A DNA stretch of 64,000 nt. Origin: Yinghuangia seranimata (lineage in GTDB: Bacteria > Actinomycetota > Actinomycetes > Streptomycetales > Streptomycetaceae). Below the pieces are notes generated by a model that saw only the letters and a list, made by a program, of their open reading frames with translations, searched no databases and was not told where the DNA came from. The first letter of the stretch is position 1; each line of letters opens with the position of its first letter. The stretch lies in the NCBI RefSeq assembly GCF_029953285.1, contig NZ_JASAOI010000059.1, forward strand, positions 1 through 64,000, read 5' to 3'. Position numbers and translations under genes: made by a program. Shown here piece after piece: positions 28,458 to 36,541 of this stretch.

Positions 28458-29564
28458 TCAGGCCTCGGGGATGACGCGGCCGTCCTCGTCGAGGCGCAGA
28501 TGCAGCTGCGTCGGGGGCTGGCTGTTCACGTCGGACGGCCGCGGGCCCTCGGGGCCGTCCGGTCCCCAGCGCAGCAGGCGCCGGGCGCGGGCGATCTGAT
28601 GGACCGTGCCGAGGAACTCCAGGCGCGTGAGCAGCCCGGCGCGCAGTGCCGCCGACGCCTCGGCGTACGGGGCGAGCGCCGGGTCGGGCCGGCCGTCCGT
28701 GGTCCGGTACGTCGTGGCGTCGGCGTCCAGCGCGTCCTCGGGGATGAGGCCGTGCAGCCGCGGCAGCATCCAGACGAAGGCGAAGTCGAGGCTCTTGCGG
28801 GCGTCGTGCGCCGTGGCGTGGGCGCCGCCGGCCGCCTTCCAGCCGGCGGAAGCCCCACCGGCGGCCTGCTCCACAAGCGTGAACACCGCCGGGAGCGACA
28901 GCACGTCCGGGTGGGTGCCCACGGCGACCTCCGAGTCGGCTCGCACCGGGTCGGGGAACCGGGCGCCCGTGTAGTGCAGGTTCCGCAGGGCGAGCTGCTC
29001 CAGCGCGGTCGCCGGACTGACGGGTGCGTCCACGTCCAGGACGAGCCCGTCGTCGACGACGGCGCCACGCCCCCGTGCCCAGTCCGGCTTGGGCGGCTGG
29101 GGGTCGGTGGGGCGCGGGCCCTCGAGCCCGTCGGGGCCGGCGACCGCGTACTCCTCGGCGCGCACCACCCGGTACCGGGTGCCGGCCACCAGCAGCTCGT
29201 CCACTGTCTCGGTCTCCAGCCGCGCGACGGCCGCCAGCAGCTCCCGCCGGACCGCACGGTCGACCGGCGGCCCGGGCCGAGGGCCGGCGCCACCGGTGTA
29301 CGCCCGGTGCCACAACAAGGAGTTGAGGCTGTCCCGCGCCGACTGCGGACAGCCGCTCGTGATCGGCGAGACCACCCGCCACCGTCCGCCGTCCTCAGCG
29401 GACTGCGCCGCCACGCCGAACAGCGGGCCGCGCAGCATCAGCACGCCCTCGCGGCGCAACGCGTCCACGGCATCGGCCTCGGCCGCCGCCTCCACCGGCT
29501 CCACCGGAACCCGAACCACCAACCGGCTGCCGGAATGCGCATCCCGCTCGTCCATGGCATCCAT
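28458..29564 (-). CDS. DUF5954-like protein of unknown function
   Basis: About 368 residues, soluble, no signal peptide. It starts RLVVRVPVEPVEAAAEADAV and contains LMLRGPLFGVA, LLVAGTRYRVVRAEEYAV and PRPTDPQPP, a combination I associate with the Streptomyces family DUF5954. No catalytic motif is visible. ATG codons at 29564 and 29555 are both usable starts; the frame upstream of them has no protein character. It lies on the same strand as the HSL hydrolase, about 120 bp upstream of it. Function unknown. Confidence 0.75.
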   Translation of the reverse strand: MDAMDERDAHSGSRLVVRVPVEPVEAAAEADAVDALRREGVLMLRGPLFGVAAQSAEDGGRWRVVSPITSGCPQSARDSLNSLLWHRAYTGGAGPRPGPPVDRAVRRELLAAVARLETETVDELLVAGTRYRVVRAEEYAVAGPDGLEGPRPTDPQPPKPDWARGRGAVVDDGLVLDVDAPVSPATALEQLALRNLHYTGARFPDPVRADSEVAVGTHPDVLSLPAVFTLVEQAAGGASAGWKAAGGAHATAHDARKSLDFAFVWMLPRLHGLIPEDALDADATTYRTTDGRPDPALAPYAEASAALRAGLLTRLEFLGTVHQIARARRLLRWGPDGPEGPRPSDVNSQPPTQLHLRLDEDGRVIPEA

Positions 29565-29821
29565 GCTGCCGACCGGCGGCGCCCCGTAGCCCCGGAATCG
29601 CCGGAACCGTTCCCCGCGACTCTCTGCGCATCGAGGGGGACGCCGTCGCCCCGGAGCCGGCAGGATCCGGGGCGACCACCACCGTGCGCGTCGGTGCCCG
29701 ATGCGGTCGGCTTCGCGTGACCGTCGCGGACTGTTGATCCGGCTCCGCACCTGTCAAGGAGCAGAACCTCGTCGGCGGAGGCCTCGAATGCCGTCGGTCT
29801 CAGGCGGCACTGGACGGGCGG

Positions 29822-30256
29822 CTAACAGTATTGGGCGGTGTCAGGCACGCTCATGTTCGGAGTCCTGACCTTGATGACGACGCACATGTGGCCGCTGCCG
29901 TCCCACGGGCCGTAGTACCAGTTGGGCCCGTCGAATCCGGTGCTACGCCCGGTCGTGGAGGCCTCGCCCGAGTCCGGCCAGGAGTTGTAGTAGAGGCGGC
30001 GCGACCAGGTGGCGTCGTACCCGACGTGCTCCACGCGCATCAGGCACGCGACGGAGACGTTGCCGGGCTGCTGCCACATGTGCGGCTGGACCATGTACTG
30101 GCTCCACGTCGTCCATGCGTAGCAGCCCTTGCCGTCGGGCCCGATCTGGTCGTCCCAGTTGTATCCCCCGGCACTCGCCGGCGAGGCGGAGGCGAGGAAC
30201 AGCCCCGTCGCCGACAAGGCCGCGACCGCGGCGGCTTTGACCCTCTTCAAGTGCAT
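29822..30256 (-). CDS. small secreted protein with four cysteines
   Basis: 144 residues. ATG 30256 follows GGGGG at a spacing of about 8. A classic Sec signal peptide (MHLKRVKAAAVAALSATGLF, cleavage after SPASA near residue 29) leaves a mature domain of about 115 residues. This is rich in Trp and Tyr and has four Cys (GKGCYAW, VACLMR, HMCVVI and the terminal QYC), presumably two disulfides. I do not recognise the family; it resembles other small actinobacterial secreted proteins such as inhibitors or adhesin-like proteins. It sits alone on the minus strand. Confidence 0.75.
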   Translation of the reverse strand: MHLKRVKAAAVAALSATGLFLASASPASAGGYNWDDQIGPDGKGCYAWTTWSQYMVQPHMWQQPGNVSVACLMRVEHVGYDATWSRRLYYNSWPDSGEASTTGRSTGFDGPNWYYGPWDGSGHMCVVIKVRTPNMSVPDTAQYC

Positions 30257-30522
30257 GACCGAACCCCCGAGTGTTGTTGTCGACCGCCCCGCACGCACGG
30301 CGCGGAGCGTGGCTTCCGGCAGCTGTTCGGCTTGCCTACCGATACCGACGCCGCCGGGCCTGCGGATTGGGCGGTGTCCGCGCGCCCAATTCCCGGCCGT
30401 GCCGGCGTCTGCCCGGTCCGGGGCCGACTGCCTCTCCATCAACACCTGAGCCGCGCCGCAAGGTTGCCCGGCCCGCTGGACGATGCCGGGATCCGGTGAA
30501 TCTTTACGCCGCCCGCGGGGAA

Positions 30523-31473
30523 TCAGACGCCGGCTTTGCGCTGGAACTCCGTAAAGGCTGCTACGGGATCATGCCCCGTCCGCCACCAGGGCTCAGCCGA
30601 GACCACACCACCGATCGACTGGAACAGCGCACCCGCCTCGTTCATGCGGCGGGCCGAGACGAGCGCGTACGCCAGCAGGTTCAGGTCCGCTACCGCAGCG
30701 GCGTGCGTCAGGAAGCCGGGACGCACCCAACGCCTTGCCGCGGCGTCCAGGAATGCCGAAACCTCCTGCCCTTCCCACATGTGATGGGCTGTGAGCGCGT
30801 GGGCCCCGCCTCGCTGCAGTGCGGCGCGATGCGCATCGATGAAGGACACGAGCGGCAAGCCGACCGTGGGGGAGCGGTCCGGAGCAGCCCTGCTTGCGTC
30901 CTCGACGAACGACACAGCCTGTCCGGGCCAGTCGCAACCGTCCGAGGTCAGATATTCCAACATCTGAAGGTGCGCCTGGCGATGCCACGGGTCGCGCCGC
31001 TGAATCTCCTCCCAGACCGGAACCACTTCAGCGGTGGGACGCTTCGCCAGACTCAGCAGCGCAAGCCTGATCACCCACGGCGTAGGGTCGCTCGGCAGCG
31101 CCGCGGCCGCGCGAGCACACGCGTCGAGCGCAGAGGAGAACGCCTCCCTGTCCTCCTGGCTCCCGGCCTCGGCCCGAAGCAGCACCCCGCAGGCGAACAA
31201 CGTCTGGGCGTGGGCGTCTCGTGGCTCGCGACCGGCCCACCAGCGCTGCACACTGGGTCGCACCGCTTCGGCCAAGACCCAGATGCGGTGCGCCCGGCGA
31301 TCCCAATCGCCGCCCGTCGCGTCCAGCAACTGGCCGACGACCGCCGAGTCCAGCGTCTGCGCCATGGGAGTGCTCCGCGGAGCAAGACGCTTGCATATCC
31401 TGCCGAGATCGGTGTCGTCCAGGTGCGGCGTCAGCCGCGGAGCGGTCGTCCTACGGAGGCTCTTGAAGGGCAT
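30523..31473 (-). CDS. helical-repeat (TPR-like) hypothetical protein
   Basis: 316 residues, soluble, Ala- and Trp-rich helices (IRLALLSLAKRPTAEVVPVW, EEIQRRDPWHRQAHLQMLEY, ALVSARRMNEAGALFQSIGG) that read like irregular tetratricopeptide repeats. It has no enzyme motif, signal peptide or membrane segment. An AGGA lies before ATG 31473. It is probably a lineage-restricted protein of Streptomyces type, possibly a scaffold; function unknown. Confidence 0.75.
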   Translation of the reverse strand: MPFKSLRRTTAPRLTPHLDDTDLGRICKRLAPRSTPMAQTLDSAVVGQLLDATGGDWDRRAHRIWVLAEAVRPSVQRWWAGREPRDAHAQTLFACGVLLRAEAGSQEDREAFSSALDACARAAAALPSDPTPWVIRLALLSLAKRPTAEVVPVWEEIQRRDPWHRQAHLQMLEYLTSDGCDWPGQAVSFVEDASRAAPDRSPTVGLPLVSFIDAHRAALQRGGAHALTAHHMWEGQEVSAFLDAAARRWVRPGFLTHAAAVADLNLLAYALVSARRMNEAGALFQSIGGVVSAEPWWRTGHDPVAAFTEFQRKAGV

Positions 31474-31842
31474 GGAAAGGGTCCTAGACCTCGAGACAGT
31501 GCGAAGCGTGCCGCCTGTGGTGCTGCTGCGAGCTGACTGCCTGCACCTGCGGCCGTGGCCCCCACACCACGCACCGGCCCCCTGTACATAGGACCCCGAG
31601 GCGCGTCAACCACCGGGGGTCCCGGATGCAGGGCAGTCATGCTAGGGGGCGGCCACGGCAGTTGTCATCCGCGGCATCGGATTCCCGTTCCCCCCGCTCT
31701 GCGGCACGCGCGAGTTGCGCGTAGGTTGGGAAGCGGGATGTGAACACGATGCGAGCCGTCGATGCCCACGCACCGGCTCCCCCGTTGCATCGGACGTACG
31801 CCGTTGTGCGCGTCAGCCATCCCGTGATCCCGAGGAGACATC
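31474..31842. other. non-coding stretch upstream of a small gene
   Basis: 370 bp between divergent starts. It contains short homopolymer blocks (GGGGG near 31645, CCCCCC near 31691) but no open frame with good codon bias, RNA gene or clear hairpin that I can support. Confidence 0.45.
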
Positions 31843-32193
31843 ATGAGTACCTACACCAAGCCTGCCCTGACTCCGAAGCACTTCGCAGAGCTGGTCGACC
31901 GACTGAAGGCTGACGAGCACGAGCGCACCAGGGCGATCGAGATCATCCAGACCCGCGGCGTCGTCGCGTTCGCGGACGCGTACTTCGCGCTCACCGACAA
32001 ACAGCACACCCAACTGGAGGCCGCCACGTCCGACCCCGCCGAGGAGTTCCGGTGGAGGGCGCTGGTGAGCCAGGGACTGGCCACGGGAACGCCCATCTCC
32101 ATCGTCCCGACGGTCGAGGAGATCGGCGTCAGCATCGGCGTCGAAGTCGGAGCGGACGGCAGCGTCAGCGTATCCGTCAGTTGCGAGCTCTAG
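31843..32193 (+). CDS. small soluble protein of unknown function
   Basis: 116 residues, ATG 31843 with GAGGAGA 6 bases upstream. Residues 1-75 are charged helix (KHFAELVDRLKADEHERTRA, then FADAYFALTDKQHTQLEAAT). Residues 85-116 are a low-complexity beta-like tail of alternating Val, Gly and Ser ending VSVSVSCEL. There is no signal peptide. I do not recognise a family. It lies tail to tail with the tandem-cupin genes (65 bp apart) and may or may not belong to that module. Confidence 0.7.
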   Translation: MSTYTKPALTPKHFAELVDRLKADEHERTRAIEIIQTRGVVAFADAYFALTDKQHTQLEAATSDPAEEFRWRALVSQGLATGTPISIVPTVEEIGVSIGVEVGADGSVSVSVSCEL

Positions 32194-32257
32194 CACCGCG
32201 ACCGAGAAGCAACCACTCGGGGCGGCAAGGGCCGGCCCCCGCGCCTCGAGGTGCGGC

Positions 32258-32803
32258 TTAGCCCTCCGCGGCGGCGAGTTCCGTCCAGGCGTAGGCGTCG
32301 AGGTCGATCTCCTCGTGTACGGTCGCGCACGATTCGCACGTACGCGCGGCCTTGTCGGCGTTGAAGCGTGCGCAGGCGGCGGCGTAGAAGCGCGCGGGGG
32401 CGACGGCGTTGTCGTGCTCCCATTCGTAGCGGCGCAGTTCGCCGCCACATGACGCGCAGTACCAGGCGGCGCCTAGGAGTCCGGCCTCCAACGCCATGTA
32501 GCGCAGCGTCACACCAGGCTCGCGAGGCACGATCCGGTGCGGCGTCCCGGCCGGGATGTAGACGTGGTCGCCGACGGTCACGCGGAAGCGGTTCACCGAA
32601 CTGTCGTGCAGGTACACGTCCACCGTGCCCGAGAGCTGGCTGATGACGCTGTCCTTCTCGCACAACAGGTGGAAGGGCTGCGGAAGCCGGTTGTGGGACA
32701 GGTACACCTGCGGGTCGGTGTCCTCCGGCAGTACCGCCTCGTCCGCGTACTGGCCGAACTCGTCGGGCGACTTGAGGGCGTTGAGCATGCGGCGGCGGTT
32801 CAC
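32258..32803 (-). CDS. cupin protein with rubredoxin-like Cys4 site (3-hydroxyanthranilate dioxygenase-like), degenerate metal site
   Basis: 181 residues. A cupin barrel (QLSGTVDVYL, GDHVYIPAGTPHRI) is followed by two cysteine pairs, C116-x2-C119 and C156-x2-C159, the arrangement of the rubredoxin-like metal site in bacterial 3-hydroxyanthranilate 3,4-dioxygenase. Of the expected iron ligands, His89 is clear. The His-x5-Glu motif is not intact: His45 is followed by Glu49 and Asp51 instead. The GTG start overlaps the stop of the next upstream gene by 4 bp (GTGA), with AAGGGAG before it, so the two cupins are translationally coupled and may form a heteromer. It could be a non-catalytic partner; substrate unknown. 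Confidence 0.78.
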   Translation of the reverse strand: MNRRRMLNALKSPDEFGQYADEAVLPEDTDPQVYLSHNRLPQPFHLLCEKDSVISQLSGTVDVYLHDSSVNRFRVTVGDHVYIPAGTPHRIVPREPGVTLRYMALEAGLLGAAWYCASCGGELRRYEWEHDNAVAPARFYAAACARFNADKAARTCESCATVHEEIDLDAYAWTELAAAEG

Positions 32804-33543
32804 GGGCGGACGCTCCCTTCGGGTGCGACGGCGGCGGCGACGAGGGCGCGGTGTGCCGCGCTCACCGCACGGGTCTGGCGGACCTGCCGCGCCCAGCCCC
32901 AGAGTTCGCCGGGGAAGGACGCGTTGACGTGCCCGCACTCCGTGCAGGTGCGCCCCTCTTCGGAGTTGCGCATCTCGACGAACTCGGCGGAGCCGACCGC
33001 GGAGGGGAACTGGATCACGGCGTCGCCGGGGTCGCCGTAGCGGTCGGCGTCGAATCTGGGAAGATCATGCGGAGTTGCGTCGTACTCGTGGCGCACGATC
33101 TCGGCCTTGCACTTCGCGCAGCGGGCGGTGATCGCCTCGGACTGCGTGCCCTCCTCGGCCTGACGCTGCGTCACCACCAGGACGGCGTACGCCTCGGGGT
33201 TCGTCTGGTCGCGCAGGAACGAGTTGACGCCGTGCAGGTTGCGGGTGGCCATGATCTGGCCGGAGTTCAGCACCGATCCCTCCGAGCCGTACGCCACCAC
33301 AACCTCGTCGACCGTGTTCCAGTGGAAGAAGTGGCCGTACGCGACGTCCTCGCCGCCGATCAGCACGTTGCCGCACGGCACGATCGCGCCCGCGTGGTCG
33401 TACGGGAACAGCGGGGTCAACTGCGCGGCGGCCTGTGCCATGCGCGCGTAGACGTTCGTCTTGAGCGGTTCGCGCTCGGGGTCGGGGGAGGGGATGCGCC
33501 GGCTCTCCGCCAGATGTACTGGTGTGGTGATGTCCTCGCTCAC
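32800..33543 (-). CDS. cupin dioxygenase-like protein with intact His-x5-Glu...His site and Cys4 site
   Basis: 247 residues from GTG 33543 (GAGGAG 6 bases upstream). The metal-site pattern is complete: His74 and Glu80 in FFHWNTVDEVVV, then His104 in RNLHGVN. Two cysteine pairs follow, C142-x2-C145 and C200-x2-C203, as in rubredoxin-type 3-hydroxyanthranilate dioxygenases. It is therefore the likely catalytic member of a pair with the overlapping downstream cupin. Ring-cleaving oxygenation of an aromatic or similar small molecule is a reasonable guess from the family, but no kynurenine-pathway gene is nearby. It is divergent from a DUF4242-like gene 87 bp away. Confidence 0.8.
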   Translation of the reverse strand: MSEDITTPVHLAESRRIPSPDPEREPLKTNVYARMAQAAAQLTPLFPYDHAGAIVPCGNVLIGGEDVAYGHFFHWNTVDEVVVAYGSEGSVLNSGQIMATRNLHGVNSFLRDQTNPEAYAVLVVTQRQAEEGTQSEAITARCAKCKAEIVRHEYDATPHDLPRFDADRYGDPGDAVIQFPSAVGSAEFVEMRNSEEGRTCTECGHVNASFPGELWGWARQVRQTRAVSAAHRALVAAAVAPEGSVRP

Positions 33544-33629
33544 GGTGTTCTCCTCGTGGACACGGACTGCCAACTTGTTTGTGGGATACAGTAAATCGTC
33601 CATCGCCCGCGCAGTAAGAGAGGACTCCC

Positions 33630-33905
33630 ATGGCTTTGTTCGTCAGCCTCCATCAGGCGCCGGGTCTGTCGCCGGAGGAGATCGCGGGCTACGGCCCCGA
33701 GGTGGCGCGCAACGTCCACGCGACGTTCCGGCAGCTGTACGTCAACACCGACACCGGTTTCATCACCAGCGTGTACGAGGCGGACAGCGCCGCCGACGTG
33801 GAGAAGGAATTCGAGCGCGTGGGCTTCCCGTTCGACTCCATCAACGAGGTCGACTTCACCCAGAGCGCGGACGAACTCACCGCGATGCTCGCCGGATCCG
33901 ACTGA
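33630..33905 (+). CDS. DUF4242-like small protein
   Basis: 91 residues. The layout is a ferredoxin-like alpha-beta fold (MALFVSLHQAPGLSPEEIA, GFITSVYEADSAADVEKEFE) closing with RVGFPFDSINEV. This resembles DUF4242 proteins, some described as metal (nickel) binding, although the usual His ligands are not obvious here. It is divergent from the two cupins, and its 3' end overlaps the convergent MFS gene by 29 bp. The tight packing suggests a common pathway. The ATG follows AGAGAGGACTCCC. Confidence 0.7.
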   Translation: MALFVSLHQAPGLSPEEIAGYGPEVARNVHATFRQLYVNTDTGFITSVYEADSAADVEKEFERVGFPFDSINEVDFTQSADELTAMLAGSD

Positions 33906-35178
33906 CCCGAACTGTCGGAACGCTGCCCGTCGCGAGCGCCGCGGCGGCGAGGCCCAGTGCTGCGAGCAGTGCGAACATGTGGGCGTAGCCGCCGAGCGGG
34001 CCCGCGAGGGCGGCGCCGGCCCAGGGGGCGAGGGCGGATGCGGCCATGGCCGGTGCGGACAGGATGCCCGACAGCGTCCCGTACGAGGTGGCGCCCCAAC
34101 GCTCGGTGATGGCAGTGGCGTTGAGCAGCGTCGCCATGCCCCGCCATGTGCCCGCGACGACCGCGATGACCACCAGTAGCCACACCGGGCCGGGTACGAA
34201 GGCGAGCAGTGCAGTGCAGGCGGCGGTGGCCGCGAGGACTCCGACGGTGCGGGCCCGCACTCCGCTGGCGCGGGCGAACCTGGAGTAGCCGAAGCGGCCC
34301 AGGACCTGGCCGGCGCCGCCGAGTCCGAGGGCCCAGGCGCCGACCGTCGTGCTCGATCCGCGTTCCTCGAGGAGAGGGACGATGTTGATGACCACCGCGT
34401 ACATCGCGAACGACCCGACTGTCATGGCGACGACCAGGACGACGAACGGGCGGCTGCGGATGATCGCGCGGGTGTCGGTGGGAACGTCCGCGTGTGCGGC
34501 GGGCGGTGGCGCGGGCGGCCACGGGCGGCGCAGCACGATCGCGTGCAGGGGGATCGTGACCGCAGCGAGCACGCCGGCAAGCACGACGTACGTCGCGCGC
34601 CAGCTCATGTGCGTGGCGAGCAGGTCGGTGAGCGGCGCGAACACCGTGCTCGCCAGGCCCGCGACCAGGGTGACGGTGGTGAGCGCCCCGAGGTGGCCGG
34701 GCCCGTACCAGCGCGTCAGTGCGGCGAACGCGGGCTGGTAGAGCACGGCGGACATGGCGACGCCCGCGACCAGCCACGCAGCCGTGAACCAGGCCAGGTT
34801 CGGTGCCCACGCGACCATCAGGACCGCGCCGACGCCGACGACCGAGCCGGCCGTCATGAGCAGGTGCGGTCCGCGCCGGTCGAGCAGCCGCCCGACGGGG
34901 ATACCGACGATCCCCGCGACGACCAGGGCGAGGGAGAACGCGGCGGTGGAGGCGGGGATGGACCACCCGGTGTCGTCCTTGATGGTCGACGCGAGGACCG
35001 GGAACGCGTAGTAGAGGATGCCCCAGCTGGTGATCTCGGTGACGCACAGCGCCGTCAGGACAGTCCGCAGCCGCGGCCGATGAAGGTCATCGGCCGCCGG
35101 TGCCGCGGCGGGAGCGGGCGGGGCTTCAGTGCCGACGCGCGCCTGCTCCAACGCTTCGGCACGGCCGCGCTCAGACAT
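33877..35178 (-). CDS. MFS transporter
   Basis: 433 residues with about twelve hydrophobic segments in two bundles and the MFS loop GRLLDRRGPH between helices 2 and 3. The early motif TEITSWGILYYAFPV is shared with the oxalate/formate-type (OFA) and monocarboxylate-like carriers. The ATG at 35178 overlaps the stop codon of a flavoprotein remnant (ATGTCTGA), which shows the original operon and fixes the start. Probably an exporter or organic-anion carrier. It converges and overlaps with the DUF4242-like gene, so it may serve the cupin module; before decay it was coupled to the flavoprotein. Confidence 0.88.
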   Translation of the reverse strand: MSERGRAEALEQARVGTEAPPAPAAAPAADDLHRPRLRTVLTALCVTEITSWGILYYAFPVLASTIKDDTGWSIPASTAAFSLALVVAGIVGIPVGRLLDRRGPHLLMTAGSVVGVGAVLMVAWAPNLAWFTAAWLVAGVAMSAVLYQPAFAALTRWYGPGHLGALTTVTLVAGLASTVFAPLTDLLATHMSWRATYVVLAGVLAAVTIPLHAIVLRRPWPPAPPPAAHADVPTDTRAIIRSRPFVVLVVAMTVGSFAMYAVVINIVPLLEERGSSTTVGAWALGLGGAGQVLGRFGYSRFARASGVRARTVGVLAATAACTALLAFVPGPVWLLVVIAVVAGTWRGMATLLNATAITERWGATSYGTLSGILSAPAMAASALAPWAGAALAGPLGGYAHMFALLAALGLAAAALATGSVPTVRVSRIRRASR

Positions 35179-35311
35179 CGCCGCGTTCGATGGCACCCGC
35201 AATCGAGCGGACCTGCTCGTAGCCCGTGACCGTGAGGAAAGTTGGCGTGCGGCCGTAGCTCTTCATCCCGGCAATGTAGAAGTCCCGCTCGGAGTGCGCG
35301 AGGTCATACCG
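35171..35311 (-). pseudogene. C-terminal remnant of an FAD/NAD(P)-binding flavoprotein
   Basis: About 45 codons ending DFYIAGMKSYGRTPTFLTVT, then GYEQVRSIAGAI and a stop at 35171. This is the characteristic C-terminus of an actinobacterial flavin-dependent oxidoreductase often found beside ArsR and MFS genes. Everything upstream in frame is non-protein-like and no dinucleotide-binding motif remains. The stop overlaps the MFS start. It is a remnant of a deleted operon partner; identification is from the end motif. Confidence 0.6.
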
Positions 35312-35685
35312 GTGGTGCGGCGGCGCGGACGGTGAGGATGATGCCGACGGTGTTGTCCGCGCGGGGGCGCCGGCGATCAATGGCGCCTCGCGGGCGCGTC
35401 CCAAGTTGGGACGTGCCACAGGTATCCGACGGGCGCGCCGCGAAACCCGGCCGTACCCGGACGCGACCCGGACGCGACCCGGTCGGCGCACCGGCAGCAC
35501 CCTTTCGTGCCAACGCGCGCCCCCGCGCGACGCGGCGTCCCCCGCCGCCTCCGGTGGCGCCGTCGGTTCACTGCCCGATTTCAGGCCTTTAGTGCAGAAT
35601 TTATTTAGATGCTCTTTATGTGCAAAAGCAAACGGATGCGTGCCTGCGATGCCGAAGGCCTGTACCGAGCGAGCGGAGAAGCGTG
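35312..35685. other. non-coding stretch upstream of the SMP-30 gene
   Basis: No protein-coding character. The right part (35575-35640) is unusually AT-rich (TTTAGTGCAGAATTTATTTA) for this genome and is the likely promoter of the lactonase gene. The left part is probably scar left by deletion of the flavoprotein. Confidence 0.45.
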
Positions 35686-36522
35686 ATGAGTGCACCCGAA
35701 GTCCTGCTGGAAGGCGTCGTGTTCGGCGAGTCGCCGCGCTGGCACGACGGGCAACTCTGGTTCTCCGACTGGGGCGCAGGCCAGGTGATCACGCTTGACG
35801 CCGACGGCCGCCACGAGGTGGTGGTGACCGTCCCGTCGTTCCCGATGTGCATCGACTTCCTCCCCGACGGGCGGCTGCTCGTCGTGGACTCGGCCCGACG
35901 ACGGCTGCTGCGCCGTGAACCCGACGGGACACTCGTCCAGCACGCCGACCTTTCGACGGTCTCGCGGAAGCCGTGGAACGACATCGTGGTCGACGACCGG
36001 GGCAACGCCTACGTCAACACCATCGGATTCGACTTTCCCGGCGGTGAGTTCGCGCCTGGCTCGATCGTGCTCGTCACGCCGGAAGGCGATGTCACGCACG
36101 TTGCCGACGACCTGGCGTTCCCGAACGGAATGGCGATCAGCCGGGACGGTGGCACGCTGATCGTCGCCGAGTCGTACGCGAACCGGCTCACCGCCTACGA
36201 CATCGGCAGCCACGGCGACCTCGGCAACCGGCGTGTGTGGGCCGAGACGCCTGACGACCACCCGGACGGAATCTGCATGGATGCCGAGGGCGCGGCCTGG
36301 TACGCCGACGTCGCCAACCAGCACTGTGTTCGGGTGCGCGAAGGCGGTGAGGTGCTCGCGACAGTCGACCTGGATCGCGGCGCCTTCGCTTGCGTGCTCA
36401 GCCGCGGGGACGACCCCCGCCTGTTCGTCGTCGGCCAGACCTGGGGCGGACCGGAGTCGCAGCAACCCAGTGGGCGGGTTGTGGTGTTTCCGGCACCCGC
36501 ACCGGGTGCCGGGAAACCCTGA
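35686..36522 (+). CDS. SMP-30/gluconolactonase/LRE family lactonase
   Basis: 278 residues, ATG 35686 with GGAGAAG upstream. It is a six-bladed beta-propeller of the SMP-30 family. Metal ligands are recognisable: Glu in VFGESPRW, Asn in PWNDIVVDDRGNAYV and FPNGMAI, and Asp in HPDGICMD. The family hydrolyses sugar lactones or organic lactones and esters in a divalent-metal-dependent way. It stands alone, with a hairpin at its 3' end and a convergent YrdC-like gene. Exact lactone unknown. Confidence 0.93.
   Translation: MSAPEVLLEGVVFGESPRWHDGQLWFSDWGAGQVITLDADGRHEVVVTVPSFPMCIDFLPDGRLLVVDSARRRLLRREPDGTLVQHADLSTVSRKPWNDIVVDDRGNAYVNTIGFDFPGGEFAPGSIVLVTPEGDVTHVADDLAFPNGMAISRDGGTLIVAESYANRLTAYDIGSHGDLGNRRVWAETPDDHPDGICMDAEGAAWYADVANQHCVRVREGGEVLATVDLDRGAFACVLSRGDDPRLFVVGQTWGGPESQQPSGRVVVFPAPAPGAGKP
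36487..36516. terminator. hairpin overlapping the end of the SMP-30 gene
   Basis: GGCACCCG (36492-36499), loop CAC, CGGGTGCC (36503-36510), flanked by TTTCC and GGGAAA that can extend the stem. It lies at the last codons before the stop and 26 bp from the stop of the convergent gene, so it may terminate both. Confidence 0.55.
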
Positions 36523-36541
36523 CCTGGCCCGGCTCGGCGCG

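Noticed and set aside
31843..32193. Possible RiPP precursor (leader-like helix with a Ser/Cys-containing tail)
   Set aside because: No recognisable modification enzyme, protease or peptide exporter is adjacent, the tail has a single Cys, and 116 residues is long; kept as an unknown protein.
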